From an uncultured Pelagibacteraceae bacterium (GTDB taxonomy: Bacteria; Pseudomonadota; Alphaproteobacteria; Pelagibacterales; Pelagibacteraceae): DNA of 64,000 nucleotides. Shown piece after piece: positions 56,506 through 64,000 of this stretch. The stretch's first letter is position 1, and every line of letters starts with the position of its first letter. A model generated the notes under the pieces. That model was not told where the DNA came from. It saw only the letters and a list, made by a program, of their open reading frames with translations, and searched no databases. Location: the NCBI GenBank assembly GCA_902560805.1, contig CACENW010000001.1, forward strand, positions 292,198-356,197, given 5' to 3'. The position numbers were made by a program, and so were the translations under genes.

Positions 56506-57906
56506 TTAATCTAATGCTTTCGTAATTTCTTCAACCATTTTTTTTGCGTCTGCAAATAACATTAGTGTGTTTTCTTTATAAAATAAATCATTGTCTATAC
56601 CAGCATAACCTGGGGACAAACTTCTTTTTACAAATAAAACTGATTTTGTTTTTTCTACATCTAAAACTGGCATACCATAAATTGGACTTTGTGGATCAGT
56701 TTTGGCGACTGGGTTAGTTACATCATTAGCTCCTATAACAAAAGCAACATCTGCATTTGCAAAATCACTGTTGATCTCCTCTAATTCAAAAACTTCATCA
56801 TAAGGCACATTGGCTTCTGCCAGAAGTACATTCATATGCCCTGGCATTCTGCCAGCAACTGGATGTATCGCATATGAGACTTTTATGTCATTTTTTTTTA
56901 AAGTGTCTACCATTTCTCTTAAAGCATGTTGAGCTTGTGCTACTGCCATTCCATAACCAGGAACAATTATAACTGATGAAGCATTTTTCATCAAAAAAGC
57001 TGCATCATCTGCATTACCACTTTTTACTGGTCTTTGCTCTTTACTCTGTTGGCTACTGGAAGTTTGATCTGTTGCTCCAAAACCACCTAAGATTACATTG
57101 AAGAATGATCTATTCATCCCCTTACACATTATATATGAAAGTATTGCTCCAGATGATCCTACTAAGGCGCCAGTAATAATTAAAGCGGTGTTTTCTAAAG
57201 TAAAACCAATACCAGCTGCTGCCCAGCCTGAATAAGAATTCAACATTGAAATTACAACAGGCATATCAGCACCACCAATGGGAATAATTATTAAAAACCC
57301 AATCAAAAAAGAAACTGCAATTAATATCCAAAATAAATTAGATGACTGTGTAGAACAAAGATAAATTGTCAAAATTACAATTAATATTAATAATAATGCA
57401 TTTACTAAATGCTGACCTTTAAATGTTATAGGAGCACCAGACATAATTCCCTGTAATTTCAAGAATGCTATAATAGAACCAGAAAAAGTAATTGCACCGA
57501 CTGCTGCTCCGATGGCCATTTCTATTAAACTAGCTAATTTAATATTTCCTGGAGTCCCGAGGTTAAAAGCTGCAGGGTTTATAAATGCAGAGATAGCAAC
57601 AAATACTGCTGCTAGGCCAACTAAACTATGAAAGCCTGCTACTAATTCTGGCATTGCAGTCATTGGAATACGGTATGCTATAAATGCTCCAATGCTACCA
57701 CCAATAGCCAAAAACATTAGAACATAAATAAACCCAGAGCTAAAATTACCAACAGAAAGAAATGTAACTGTTACAGCAATAACCATTCCAATTATTCCAA
57801 ATAAATTTCCTTGTCTTGAAGTTTCAGGAGATGACAGGCCTCTTAAAGCTAAAATAAATAAAACACCAGATACTAAATATAAAATTGCAGATAAATTTGC
57901 AGACAT
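56506..57906 (-). CDS. pntB: Proton-translocating NAD(P) transhydrogenase, beta subunit
   Basis: Membrane and NADP(H)-binding subunit of the transhydrogenase that drives NADPH formation from NADH with the proton gradient. The first about 265 residues are hydrophobic helices (YLVSGVLFILALRGLSSPET, ending in SYIMCKGMNRSF). The NADP domain III has IVPGYGMAVAQAQHALREM, YAIHPVAGRMPGHMNVLLAEANVPYDEVFELEEIN (in part) and VIGANDVTNPVAKTDPQSPIYGMPVLDV. At 466 residues it is complete. It lies 3 bases after pntAB. Confidence 0.97.
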   Translation of the reverse strand: MSANLSAILYLVSGVLFILALRGLSSPETSRQGNLFGIIGMVIAVTVTFLSVGNFSSGFIYVLMFLAIGGSIGAFIAYRIPMTAMPELVAGFHSLVGLAAVFVAISAFINPAAFNLGTPGNIKLASLIEMAIGAAVGAITFSGSIIAFLKLQGIMSGAPITFKGQHLVNALLLILIVILTIYLCSTQSSNLFWILIAVSFLIGFLIIIPIGGADMPVVISMLNSYSGWAAAGIGFTLENTALIITGALVGSSGAILSYIMCKGMNRSFFNVILGGFGATDQTSSSQQSKEQRPVKSGNADDAAFLMKNASSVIIVPGYGMAVAQAQHALREMVDTLKKNDIKVSYAIHPVAGRMPGHMNVLLAEANVPYDEVFELEEINSDFANADVAFVIGANDVTNPVAKTDPQSPIYGMPVLDVEKTKSVLFVKRSLSPGYAGIDNDLFYKENTLMLFADAKKMVEEITKALD

Positions 57907-57909
57907 TAA

Positions 57910-58218
57910 TTATTTATCCTTTTTCTTTTTTTTATACATTGCTAACATTCTTTGGGTGACTAAAAATCCACCAAAAATATTAACGGCAGCTAAAATTATT
58001 GCTAAAAATCCATAAATACTAGATGATGAAAAAACTACTCCATCACTTCCAGACAAAGCTGCTATTATCGCACCTACGATGATTACTGAAGAAATTGCAT
58101 TGGTAACTGACATTAGAGGAGTGTGTAAAGAGGGTGTTACACTCCATACAACATAGTAGCCAACAAATATTGACAATATAAATATACTTAATCTGAATAT
58201 AAAAGGATCTATTTCCAT
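57910..58218 (-). CDS. pntAB: NAD(P) transhydrogenase, small membrane subunit (PntAB)
   Basis: The 102-residue membrane part of the split alpha subunit, with three or four helices. It contains LHTPLMSVTNAISSVIIVGA, the conserved TPLMSVTNAISS block, and IFGGFLVTQRMLAMYK. In E. coli this segment is fused to PntA; the split form is typical of alphaproteobacteria such as Rhodospirillum. It lies 4 bases from pntAA and 3 from pntB. Confidence 0.95.
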   Translation of the reverse strand: MEIDPFIFRLSIFILSIFVGYYVVWSVTPSLHTPLMSVTNAISSVIIVGAIIAALSGSDGVVFSSSSIYGFLAIILAAVNIFGGFLVTQRMLAMYKKKKKDK

Positions 58219-58222
58219 AATA

Positions 58223-59311
58223 CTACTTAATAAGTGTTTTCTCTATTATTTCATCTTCTAAATTAATATTTAATTTCTTATTTTCTTTATCTTGTAAATT
58301 AGAGATAAAATTAAATACATTTTTAGAATATAAATTAGAAGCTGATACGGGTAATTTATTTAATATATTTGCCTCACCCAGAATTTTAACACCATCTTTT
58401 TCCACAATTTTATCAACTTCAGTAAATACAGTATTTCCTCCTTGAACTGCTGCTAAGTCATAAATAACTGAACCTTGTTGTAAATTTTTAAACATTTCCT
58501 CTTTAATTATCTTTGGAGCTTCTCTACCTGGGATTAAAGCTGTACAAATTATTATATCGATTTTTTTTAATGTTTCTGAAAGTAATTCTTCTTGTTTTTT
58601 TTTAAATTCATCAGAAGCTTCTTTTGCATAACCACCTTCCGTTTCTAAATTCTCAGATCCCTCAACAGTAAGAAACTTACCACCTAAACTTTCAACTTGT
58701 TCTTTAGAAGCCATCCTGACATCAGTTGCAAAAACTATAGCTCCCATTCTTTTTGCTGTAGCAATAGCTTGTAATCCAGCAACTCCAGCTCCAACAACCA
58801 ATACTTTTGCTGCAGGAATTGTTCCGGCTGCAGTCATCATCATTGGAATTGCTCTTTCATAAACTTGGAAAGCTTCTACCACAGCTTTATAACCTGCTAG
58901 GTTAGCTTGTGATGATAAAATATCCATTGATTGCGCTCTTGTAATTCTTGGTAGCAACTCTAAAGAAAAACAATTTATTTTTTTTGACTTTAAATTCTCT
59001 AATTTTTCTTTATTTACAAAAGCGTTTAATGAACCAATCAAAGTTTGATTTGCTTTAAATAATGATAATTTTTCATCAACAGGTAATCCTAATTGAATAA
59101 CAATCTCAGAATTTTTAATTATTTCTTCTTCATTATCCAGAAAATTAACCCCTAGGTTTTTATAATTTTCATCATTAAAGCCTAAGTGAGTTCCATAATT
59201 ATTTGGTAGTGTTAAATTAAATCCTAAATCGATATATTTTTTTGCAATTTCTGGAGTTATTGCTATTCGCTTTTCAATATCTCGATTTTCTGAAACTGAG
59301 GATAAATTCAT
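58223..59311 (-). CDS. pntAA: NAD(P) transhydrogenase, NAD-binding alpha subunit (PntAA)
   Basis: The soluble NAD(H)-binding domain I of the transhydrogenase. It has EKRIAITPEIAKKYIDLGF, NCFSLELLPRITRAQSMDILSSQANLAGYKAV (in part), the NAD-binding VVGAGVAGLQAIATAKRMGA near residue 172 and YDLAAVQGGNTVFTE. At 362 residues it is normal for the split form. It starts 19 bases after the COX4-like microprotein gene. Confidence 0.96.
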   Translation of the reverse strand: MNLSSVSENRDIEKRIAITPEIAKKYIDLGFNLTLPNNYGTHLGFNDENYKNLGVNFLDNEEEIIKNSEIVIQLGLPVDEKLSLFKANQTLIGSLNAFVNKEKLENLKSKKINCFSLELLPRITRAQSMDILSSQANLAGYKAVVEAFQVYERAIPMMMTAAGTIPAAKVLVVGAGVAGLQAIATAKRMGAIVFATDVRMASKEQVESLGGKFLTVEGSENLETEGGYAKEASDEFKKKQEELLSETLKKIDIIICTALIPGREAPKIIKEEMFKNLQQGSVIYDLAAVQGGNTVFTEVDKIVEKDGVKILGEANILNKLPVSASNLYSKNVFNFISNLQDKENKKLNINLEDEIIEKTLIK

Positions 59312-59330
59312 AATAAAATTAATTAAGATA

Positions 59331-59441
59331 TTATAAAAGAAATATCGCCATTAAAACTAAAACTAAGATTACTGCGACAGTTCCCCACAAAACGAATTTT
59401 GTAAAATTATTCCAAGTATTTTTATGGTTTTCGTTATCCAT
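59331..59441 (-). CDS. COX4-like membrane microprotein (aa3 oxidase subunit IV, bacterial type)
   Basis: A 36-residue open frame with one membrane helix: MDNENHKNTWNNFTKFVLWG followed by a V/L/I-rich helix ending AIFLL. The polar start, an aromatic TW..F.KF..WGT pattern and a single C-terminal helix match the bacterial aa3-type cytochrome c oxidase subunit IV family, which is often found just upstream of pntAA in alphaproteobacteria. It lies 5 bases after rpmJ and 19 before pntAA, so it is probably in one transcript. Confidence 0.7.
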   Translation of the reverse strand: MDNENHKNTWNNFTKFVLWGTVAVILVLVLMAIFLL

Positions 59442-59446
59442 AAAAA

Positions 59447-59572
59447 TTATTTTTGTCTTGCTTTAAATTTTGGGTTTGTTTTATTAATTATGTATACTCT
59501 TCCTCTTCTACGAACTAACTTAGAGTTAAGATCTCTTTTTTTAATTGATTTAAGTGAACTTTTTATTTTCAT
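59447..59572 (-). CDS. rpmJ: Ribosomal protein L36, cysteine-free form
   Basis: A 41-residue large-subunit protein. The sequence [20 protein letters not shown] followed by [21 protein letters not shown] is the alphaproteobacterial L36, in which the zinc-binding CCCH set of the canonical protein is absent; there is no cysteine at all. The start ATG at 59572 and stop at 59447 bound an exact family-length frame. It leads the small operon rpmJ-COX4-like-pntAA-pntAB-pntB. Confidence 0.93.
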   Translation of the reverse strand: MKIKSSLKSIKKRDLNSKLVRRRGRVYIINKTNPKFKARQK

Positions 59573-59626
59573 AATTTACGGCTATTTAAACTATGTCTAT
59601 TAAAACTTCAAACATATTATTTAAAA

Positions 59627-59649
59627 AAAGATTATAAATATTAATCTTT
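59627..59649 (-). terminator. Candidate terminator after the O-antigen ligase gene
   Basis: AAAGATTA at 59627-59634 and TAATCTTT at 59642-59649 can pair around a 7-base loop, and on the minus strand the hairpin is followed by more U residues. It lies about 90 bases after the ligase stop. The stem is nearly all A-T, so it is weak. Confidence 0.4.
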
Positions 59650-59740
59650 ATATAGAAAAAACCCAAAATTTAGAAATAATGATGTGTATTTAATTTAAAA
59701 CTAAATAACTAATCTAAATCTTGAAATTTATAAGATATTT

Positions 59741-60994
59741 TTAATTATTTTTAACTTGTTTGTTGATTGTCCACAAAAAAATTCCCAGAGGATAAAAATA
59801 TATTATTGACAACCAATTATTAAAAAAATTACCACTAGGAACTAATGGCCACAAAGTAAGATAAAATGAAATTAAGAAACAAATTTGATAATCTTTGTAA
59901 ATTGGTTTATTAGCCAAACATCCCTTGTAATGATAAAATAGTCTCATATTCAAATATATAAAACATATCAAAACAATTAGAAAACCAATAATTCCTGTTT
60001 CAGATAATAATTGAATATATGTACTATGAGGGTGAGGGCTGCAAGTATAATCAGAAATATAATATTCCTTCTCACTGCAAAAAACTCTAAAATTTTTTAC
60101 TCCAACACCAGATATTGGATTATTTAAAAACATTCTTACCCCTGACACATAATGTTCGTGATGTTGTTTTGAAATTATGTAGTATTTATTTTCTTGATTT
60201 TTTGAAGCTAAAATTTTTTCTAAAGTAACATTAATAACTCTCTCTTTTATCGGGCTAGAAAAAGCTATAATTAAAAAACAACATGCAAAAGAAAAAAAAA
60301 TTATTTTTCTTATTATTTTTTTATTCTCATAAATAAGAACAAAAATTAAGACTAATAATAACAATGTTAAAAAAAATGCTGTTCTTTCTCCAGATATTAA
60401 AACTAAAAATAATGAAGCTAAAATCACAAAGCAAAATGTAAACTTTTTATCATTTGAAAAATTACAGACAAACATTAGTCCAATCAAAAGAGGGAGCATT
60501 CTTGCAATGAAACTTCCTAAAATTAATTCATCACCAAATAAACTTGATACCCTGGGTCCAGGATATTTTAAATCCCAACTAAGTATATTTTTTCCAGTAA
60601 AATATTGTAAAAAACCATCAAAAATTAAAATCATAAAAATTATAAGAAGACTATAAAAAATCTTTTTTATAAGTTTTGCATCTTGATTTAGAAAGTAAGT
60701 TAAAGCCAAACTAAATAATCCGAACCTAATATATGTAAATGAAATTCTTAAAGAATCATAATTTTGATTTTGAGATAAGCTGTTTATAATTAAGTAAAAG
60801 TAAAATATTAAAAATACGTAATAAAATTTATTTTTAAAGATTTTAAAATTTTTTTCTTTAAATAATAATATTAGAAAAATTATTGAGATTAATGTAACAG
60901 CTAAATCACTTAAGAAAGGTCCTGTTACTAAAAAAATTGGAATTAAGTAAATTAAATGTTTTGGTAATGAGAATAATATAAAATTTTTTATCAC
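59741..60994 (-). CDS. O-antigen ligase/polymerase-family membrane protein
   Basis: A 417-residue inner-membrane protein with about eleven helices. The Wzy/WaaL signature is visible: a cytoplasmic/periplasmic LISGERTAFFLTLLLLVLIF near residue 200, and a large periplasmic loop with MFLNNPISGVGVKNFRVFC and HPHSTYIQLLSETGIIGFL (about residues 290-335), which holds the conserved histidine. These proteins join O-polysaccharide to lipid A-core or polymerise repeat units. It lies between the pnt block and the orphan 5S gene and probably belongs with the surface-sugar genes on both sides. Confidence 0.88.
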   Translation of the reverse strand: MIKNFILFSLPKHLIYLIPIFLVTGPFLSDLAVTLISIIFLILLFKEKNFKIFKNKFYYVFLIFYFYLIINSLSQNQNYDSLRISFTYIRFGLFSLALTYFLNQDAKLIKKIFYSLLIIFMILIFDGFLQYFTGKNILSWDLKYPGPRVSSLFGDELILGSFIARMLPLLIGLMFVCNFSNDKKFTFCFVILASLFLVLISGERTAFFLTLLLLVLIFVLIYENKKIIRKIIFFSFACCFLIIAFSSPIKERVINVTLEKILASKNQENKYYIISKQHHEHYVSGVRMFLNNPISGVGVKNFRVFCSEKEYYISDYTCSPHPHSTYIQLLSETGIIGFLIVLICFIYLNMRLFYHYKGCLANKPIYKDYQICFLISFYLTLWPLVPSGNFFNNWLSIIYFYPLGIFLWTINKQVKNN

Positions 60995-61136
60995 TTAATT
61001 TTGTATTATTATCTTAAATTTGAATTAATAAAATATTATCTTAAAAAATTAACATCATATAAGACTAAATAATTATAGATTAATTTAGCTAAATAAGTTT
61101 TATTTTATAGGATTTAATTTAATCTTTAATTTAAAA

Positions 61137-61251
61137 GCCTGGCAACGACTTACTCTTCCATGTCTTAAGACAAAGTACCATCAGCGCTGAAAGGCTTGAC
61201 TGCCGAGTTCGGAATGGATCGGGTATTACACTTTCGCTATAATTACCAGGC
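61137..61251 (-). rRNA. rrf: 5S ribosomal RNA, separate from 16S-23S
   Basis: Reading the minus strand, GCCTGGTAATTATAGCG opens the molecule and GATCCATTCCGAACTCGGCA, GCGCTGATGGTACTTTGTCT and GTCGTTGCCAGGC follow in order. The 5' GCCTGG pairs with the 3' CCAGGC. Length is 115 bases. No 23S or 16S sequence lies on either side; protein genes of the surface-polysaccharide type flank it. It therefore stands alone and needs its own promoter, which is seen upstream. Confidence 0.96.
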
Positions 61252-61257
61252 ATCGTG

Positions 61258-61285
61258 TTTATACAAAAATAAAATAAAATGTCAA
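61258..61285 (-). promoter_or_regulatory. Dedicated sigma-70 promoter of the orphan 5S rRNA
   Basis: On the minus strand, TTGACA (61285 to 61280, perfect consensus) and TATAAA (61263 to 61258) are 16 bases apart. The +1 position 7 bases after the -10 falls at 61251, exactly the expected 5S 5' end. The -35 overlaps the stop codon of the upstream transferase gene. Confidence 0.85.
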
Positions 61286-62316
61286 AAAAAATTAATTTTT
61301 TTTCTTGAAAGATAATATGTTCCTGAAAAAAAACATGTAAATTGAACTATTAAAGCTATCAGCGCATCTATATTAAAAACTTGAGTAAATATAAAAGGCA
61401 GGAAACTTAAAGAAATATAGATAAGAATTGTAAAAAATAATTGGTATCTTTTAAATAATAAATGATGAAAATGATTTAAATCTTTAGAAAATGGACTTTT
61501 TCTATTAGTTATCCTTATACAGAAAAGTCTTATCATATCTAAGATGGGGATTGCAACTAATGATAAATACGAGAGAGAATATATAGAATTATCTCTCTGA
61601 TTATTTAAGTAAAGAATTAGATATGGAAACAATGCCGCTAACATTAGTGATCCTGAATTACCAAAGAAAAGCTTATTTTTAAAATTTAAAAATGTTACGA
61701 ATGATAAACATAGAATTAAATAGAATATAAAATTGTACAGCTCAATTTTCATTTCAAAAAAGAGTAACAAAATTATTAAGAAACATACTGAGTAAGTTCC
61801 AAAAATACCGTTTATGCCATCTAAAATTGAAAGAGAGTAATGATATGCAAGAAAACTAAGGATACTAAAAATTAGGGCCAATGAAACAATACTTAACTCT
61901 AATGAAAAAAAATTATTTTTAAATATTAAAATGTTAGTTTGAAAAAAAGCTACATTTTGAAACAATAAAATATTAAAAAAAGTTATTATAAATAATTTTT
62001 TTTGTGGATTGATATGTAGAATATCATCTACAAGACCTACAAGAAAAGCAAAAGTAAAACCTATTACAAATATTATTATTGACTCATTTACTATACTTTT
62101 ATCTAAAATATTTATAAAATTAAAAATAAGGTAAATTATAATTGATGAAAAAATTAAAGGTCCTCCAGTTAAGGGTATGGTATTAGAATGAATTTTATTA
62201 TTTCCAGGTCTATCTATTAGCTTTATTCTTAAAATAAATCTTAAGAATTTTTTTTCGAGGACAAAATAAATACCAACCTGGAGTAAAACTAAGAGTAATA
62301 ACTCCCTATAATGCAT
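61282..62316 (-). CDS. WecA/MraY-like polyprenyl-phosphate sugar-1-phosphate transferase
   Basis: An inner-membrane enzyme that starts a glycan on undecaprenyl phosphate using a UDP-sugar. The 344-residue protein has ten or eleven helices, the acidic FLVGLVDDILHINPQKKL near residue 95, LDGINGIFGTYS near 166, GNSGSLMLAALFPYL near 225, and the basic histidine-rich loop RKSPFSKDLNHFHHLLFKRY near 280, all typical of the PNPT superfamily (WecA group). It overlaps the epimerase gene by 11 bases. It probably initiates the O-antigen or exopolysaccharide unit that the ligase at 59.7 kb completes. Confidence 0.9.
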   Translation of the reverse strand: MHYRELLLLVLLQVGIYFVLEKKFLRFILRIKLIDRPGNNKIHSNTIPLTGGPLIFSSIIIYLIFNFINILDKSIVNESIIIFVIGFTFAFLVGLVDDILHINPQKKLFIITFFNILLFQNVAFFQTNILIFKNNFFSLELSIVSLALIFSILSFLAYHYSLSILDGINGIFGTYSVCFLIILLLFFEMKIELYNFIFYLILCLSFVTFLNFKNKLFFGNSGSLMLAALFPYLILYLNNQRDNSIYSLSYLSLVAIPILDMIRLFCIRITNRKSPFSKDLNHFHHLLFKRYQLFFTILIYISLSFLPFIFTQVFNIDALIALIVQFTCFFSGTYYLSRKKINFF

Positions 62317-63292
62317 AATTTTTATACCACTTTACAAATCTTTTGATACCGTCATTAATTTTAACAGTTTTATTTAATAATTTATATTTTTTAAGACTGC
62401 TTAGATCGGCCTCAGTTTGTTTGATATCACCCATTTGTAAACCTACAAAATTTTTTTTTGCCTTTTTACCACAATATTTTTCTATTAATTGAATTAATTT
62501 TAACAATTTAATTTTTCCGCCGCCAGCAACGTTTAATATTTCAAAACTTCTATTTTTGAAAATTTTTTCAAATTTTTTGTTTATTATGAGTTTTACAAAG
62601 ATATCTTTTATAATATCAATGTGTGTGAAATCTCTAATATGATCACCTCTATTAAAGATTGTAATTGGCTTACCTGACAAAATATTTTTTGTAAACTTAA
62701 AAATAGACATATCTGGTCTACCAAATTCACCATAAACAGTAAAAAATCTTAAACCAAGTGCACTAATCTTAAAATATTTAGAATAGGAGTATGCTAAGTT
62801 TTCGTTGAATATTTTAGATGAAGAATAAATTGTTAAAGGAGAATTTGTTTTATTTTTTTCAGACCAAGGAAAAGTCTTAATATCTCCATAAACTGAACTT
62901 GTTGAAGCAAAAATCAGTTTATTTATTTTCTTTTTTTTCAAAAAACTTAGTAAATTTGAAAATCCCACAATATTACTTTTAATATAACTCTCTGGATTTT
63001 CGAATGCATATCTTACACCTGCTTGTGCTGCCAGATTAATGACTAATTTAATCTTATATTTAGATATTTTTTTAAAGTTAGATTGATTTGATAAATCAAC
63101 TTTGAAAAATTTAAAATTTTTATATTTTTTAAGTATACTAAGGCGTTTTAATTTAAGTTTTTTATCATAATAATTGTTTATATTGTCAATACCTATACAA
63201 TGCTCATTATTCTTTAATAATTCTTCTGCAACATGGAAACCTATAAAACCAGCAACTCCTGTTATAAGTATTTTATTTTTTAATTGTTTCAT
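62306..63292 (-). CDS. NAD-dependent nucleotide-sugar epimerase (UDP-glucuronate epimerase-like)
   Basis: A 328-residue short-chain dehydrogenase-type sugar epimerase. The NAD site is ILITGVAGFIGFHVAEELL at the N-terminus. NLAAQAGVRYAFENPESYIKSN and the catalytic FASTSSVYGD and YSSSKIFNENLA (YxxxK near residue 156) follow, then GLRFFTVYGEFGRPDMSIFKF. This combination is seen in UDP-glucuronate 4-epimerases. It overlaps the glycosyltransferase gene by 20 bases and the transferase gene by 11, so the three form one operon. Confidence 0.88.
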   Translation of the reverse strand: MKQLKNKILITGVAGFIGFHVAEELLKNNEHCIGIDNINNYYDKKLKLKRLSILKKYKNFKFFKVDLSNQSNFKKISKYKIKLVINLAAQAGVRYAFENPESYIKSNIVGFSNLLSFLKKKKINKLIFASTSSVYGDIKTFPWSEKNKTNSPLTIYSSSKIFNENLAYSYSKYFKISALGLRFFTVYGEFGRPDMSIFKFTKNILSGKPITIFNRGDHIRDFTHIDIIKDIFVKLIINKKFEKIFKNRSFEILNVAGGGKIKLLKLIQLIEKYCGKKAKKNFVGLQMGDIKQTEADLSSLKKYKLLNKTVKINDGIKRFVKWYKNYAL

Positions 63293-64000
63293 AAAAACTT
63301 TTATTTATTTTACTGTCAGAAAATTTTACTAAATTTTTTTTTGAATTTTTTGAGAAATTCATAAAATGTTTTTTATTTTTTATCATCCAAATAATTTTGT
63401 TAGCTAAATCAATTTCATTTTTTTTTTTAAAAAAAAGACCATTCTTATTTTTTTTATTTATTAAAAATTTGTGTCCCGGTATATCAGATAATAATAGAAC
63501 TTTACCATAATTCATTGCCTCTAAAGCCGTTTTAGGCAAGCCTTCTCTATGTGAAGGCAAAATAAAAACATCTTTATTGTAAAAAATTTCACTTAAATTT
63601 GGTTCATAAGTTGTTTCTTTAAAATAACAATTTTTTATATTTGAGATAGTATTTAAAAGATCAGATTTATTGTAACTAGTAGGATTGTTATCAAACAAAC
63701 CATAAAAATAAAATTTACAAAAATTTTTATACCCTTTAGAGTTAACCAAATTAATTGCATTAATTAAATCCGAAAGACCCTTATCGCGATTTAATCTAGA
63801 ATAAAACACAAAATTTACTCTCTTATTATTTTTACTTAAAATTTTTCTATTATTTAATTTTATCCCAGAGCCTAAGATAATTTTAGTTTTAAAATGAAAT
63901 TTTTTTTTTATTAAAAAATTTCTATCATTTTTATTATAAAAAACAAAAAAAAAATTTTTCTTTGAAATTATAATGTTAAATAAAAATTTGATTAAAAACA
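63273..64000 (-). CDS. Family 4 glycosyltransferase (5' part beyond window)
   Basis: The minus-strand frame stays open to the right window edge, so the gene continues beyond it; the GTG at 63809 is internal. Reading inwards from the edge, KTKIILGSGIKLNNR is the usual linker before the second Rossmann domain, FYSRLNRDKGLSDLINAI is the GT4 donor-domain start, and VFILPSHREGLPKTALEAMNYGK is the nucleotide-sugar-binding EGLP/E motif. The enzyme transfers a sugar from a nucleotide donor with retention of configuration. It is first in view of the operon with epimerase and WecA-like transferase. Confidence 0.88.
   Translation of the reverse strand, partial: FLIKFLFNIIISKKNFFFVFYNKNDRNFLIKKKFHFKTKIILGSGIKLNNRKILSKNNKRVNFVFYSRLNRDKGLSDLINAINLVNSKGYKNFCKFYFYGLFDNNPTSYNKSDLLNTISNIKNCYFKETTYEPNLSEIFYNKDVFILPSHREGLPKTALEAMNYGKVLLLSDIPGHKFLINKKNKNGLFFKKKNEIDLANKIIWMIKNKKHFMNFSKNSKKNLVKFSDSKINKSFYETIKK

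Overview
The window is a very AT-rich, tightly packed bacterial chromosome segment. Gene content and order point to an alphaproteobacterium of the SAR11 clade (Candidatus Pelagibacter-like). The supporting evidence is a circularly permuted two-piece tmRNA, the alphaproteobacterial order tolQRAB-pal-cpoB-tilS-ftsH-folP-glmM, a three-subunit pntAA-pntAB-pntB transhydrogenase, Cys-free ribosomal proteins L31 and L36, DUF1013, DUF1737 and DUF4164-like proteins, and intergenic gaps of a few bases with many 1-4 base overlaps. I saw no insertion sequences, prophage, CRISPR array or recognisable defence system.

Layout. 1-2.5 kb: the 5' part of hflK, divergent mrp, thyX. 2.5-5.7 kb: an SGNH-acyltransferase and a PhyH-type dioxygenase flank the permuted tmRNA, which has its own strong promoter. 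5.8-12.5 kb: a minus-strand operon of a small S49 peptidase, glyQ, glyS, ppdK and a DUF1737 protein. 12.6-18.4 kb: ispB, pdxH, aroC and dxs-ispA-xseB. 18.4-22.8 kb, plus strand: Sua5/TsaC, an ABC-2 exporter pair, rluD and rpoH, with a minus-strand tRNA-Arg(UCG). 22.8-31.3 kb: cpoB-tilS-ftsH-folP-glmM-thiD-purA. 31.3-38.7 kb: tolQRAB-pal ending in a 16-bp-stem terminator, preceded by ruvC, yebC, a YmdB-type phosphoesterase, 5-FCL, zapA and a coiled-coil protein. 38.8-47.0 kb, plus strand: central carbon and translation genes (tkt, gap, pgk, fba, thiE, efp, an IMPase, rpmE, DUF1013, rpsU, initiator tRNA).

From 47 kb the character changes. A transglutaminase-like protein and a transaldolase are followed by a relic of a GDP-fucose synthase gene. 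A cell-surface sugar island (48.9-56.5 kb) then holds two methyltransferases, three glycosyltransferase-like proteins, a KdsB-like cytidylyltransferase, a 2OG-Fe(II) oxygenase and polytopic membrane proteins. The core block rpmJ, a COX4-like microprotein and pntAA-AB-B interrupts the sugar genes. They resume with an O-antigen ligase, an orphan 5S rRNA gene with its own promoter, a polyprenyl-phosphate sugar-1-phosphate transferase, a nucleotide-sugar epimerase and a glycosyltransferase cut by the window edge. From memory of SAR11 comparative genomics, a hypervariable surface-polysaccharide region lies between the 16S-23S genes and a separate 5S gene, so the right edge is probably the start of that region.

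The genes fit a streamlined marine heterotroph: gluconeogenic and pentose-phosphate carbon flow, isoprenoid, folate and partial thiamin synthesis, envelope maintenance by Tol-Pal, and variable surface glycans. The strongest unexpected observations are the decayed fucose-synthase gene, an apparent AUU start codon with a perfect Shine-Dalgarno on rpsU just upstream of the initiator tRNA, and the self-promoted orphan 5S gene. I did not find a convincing wholly new multi-gene system.
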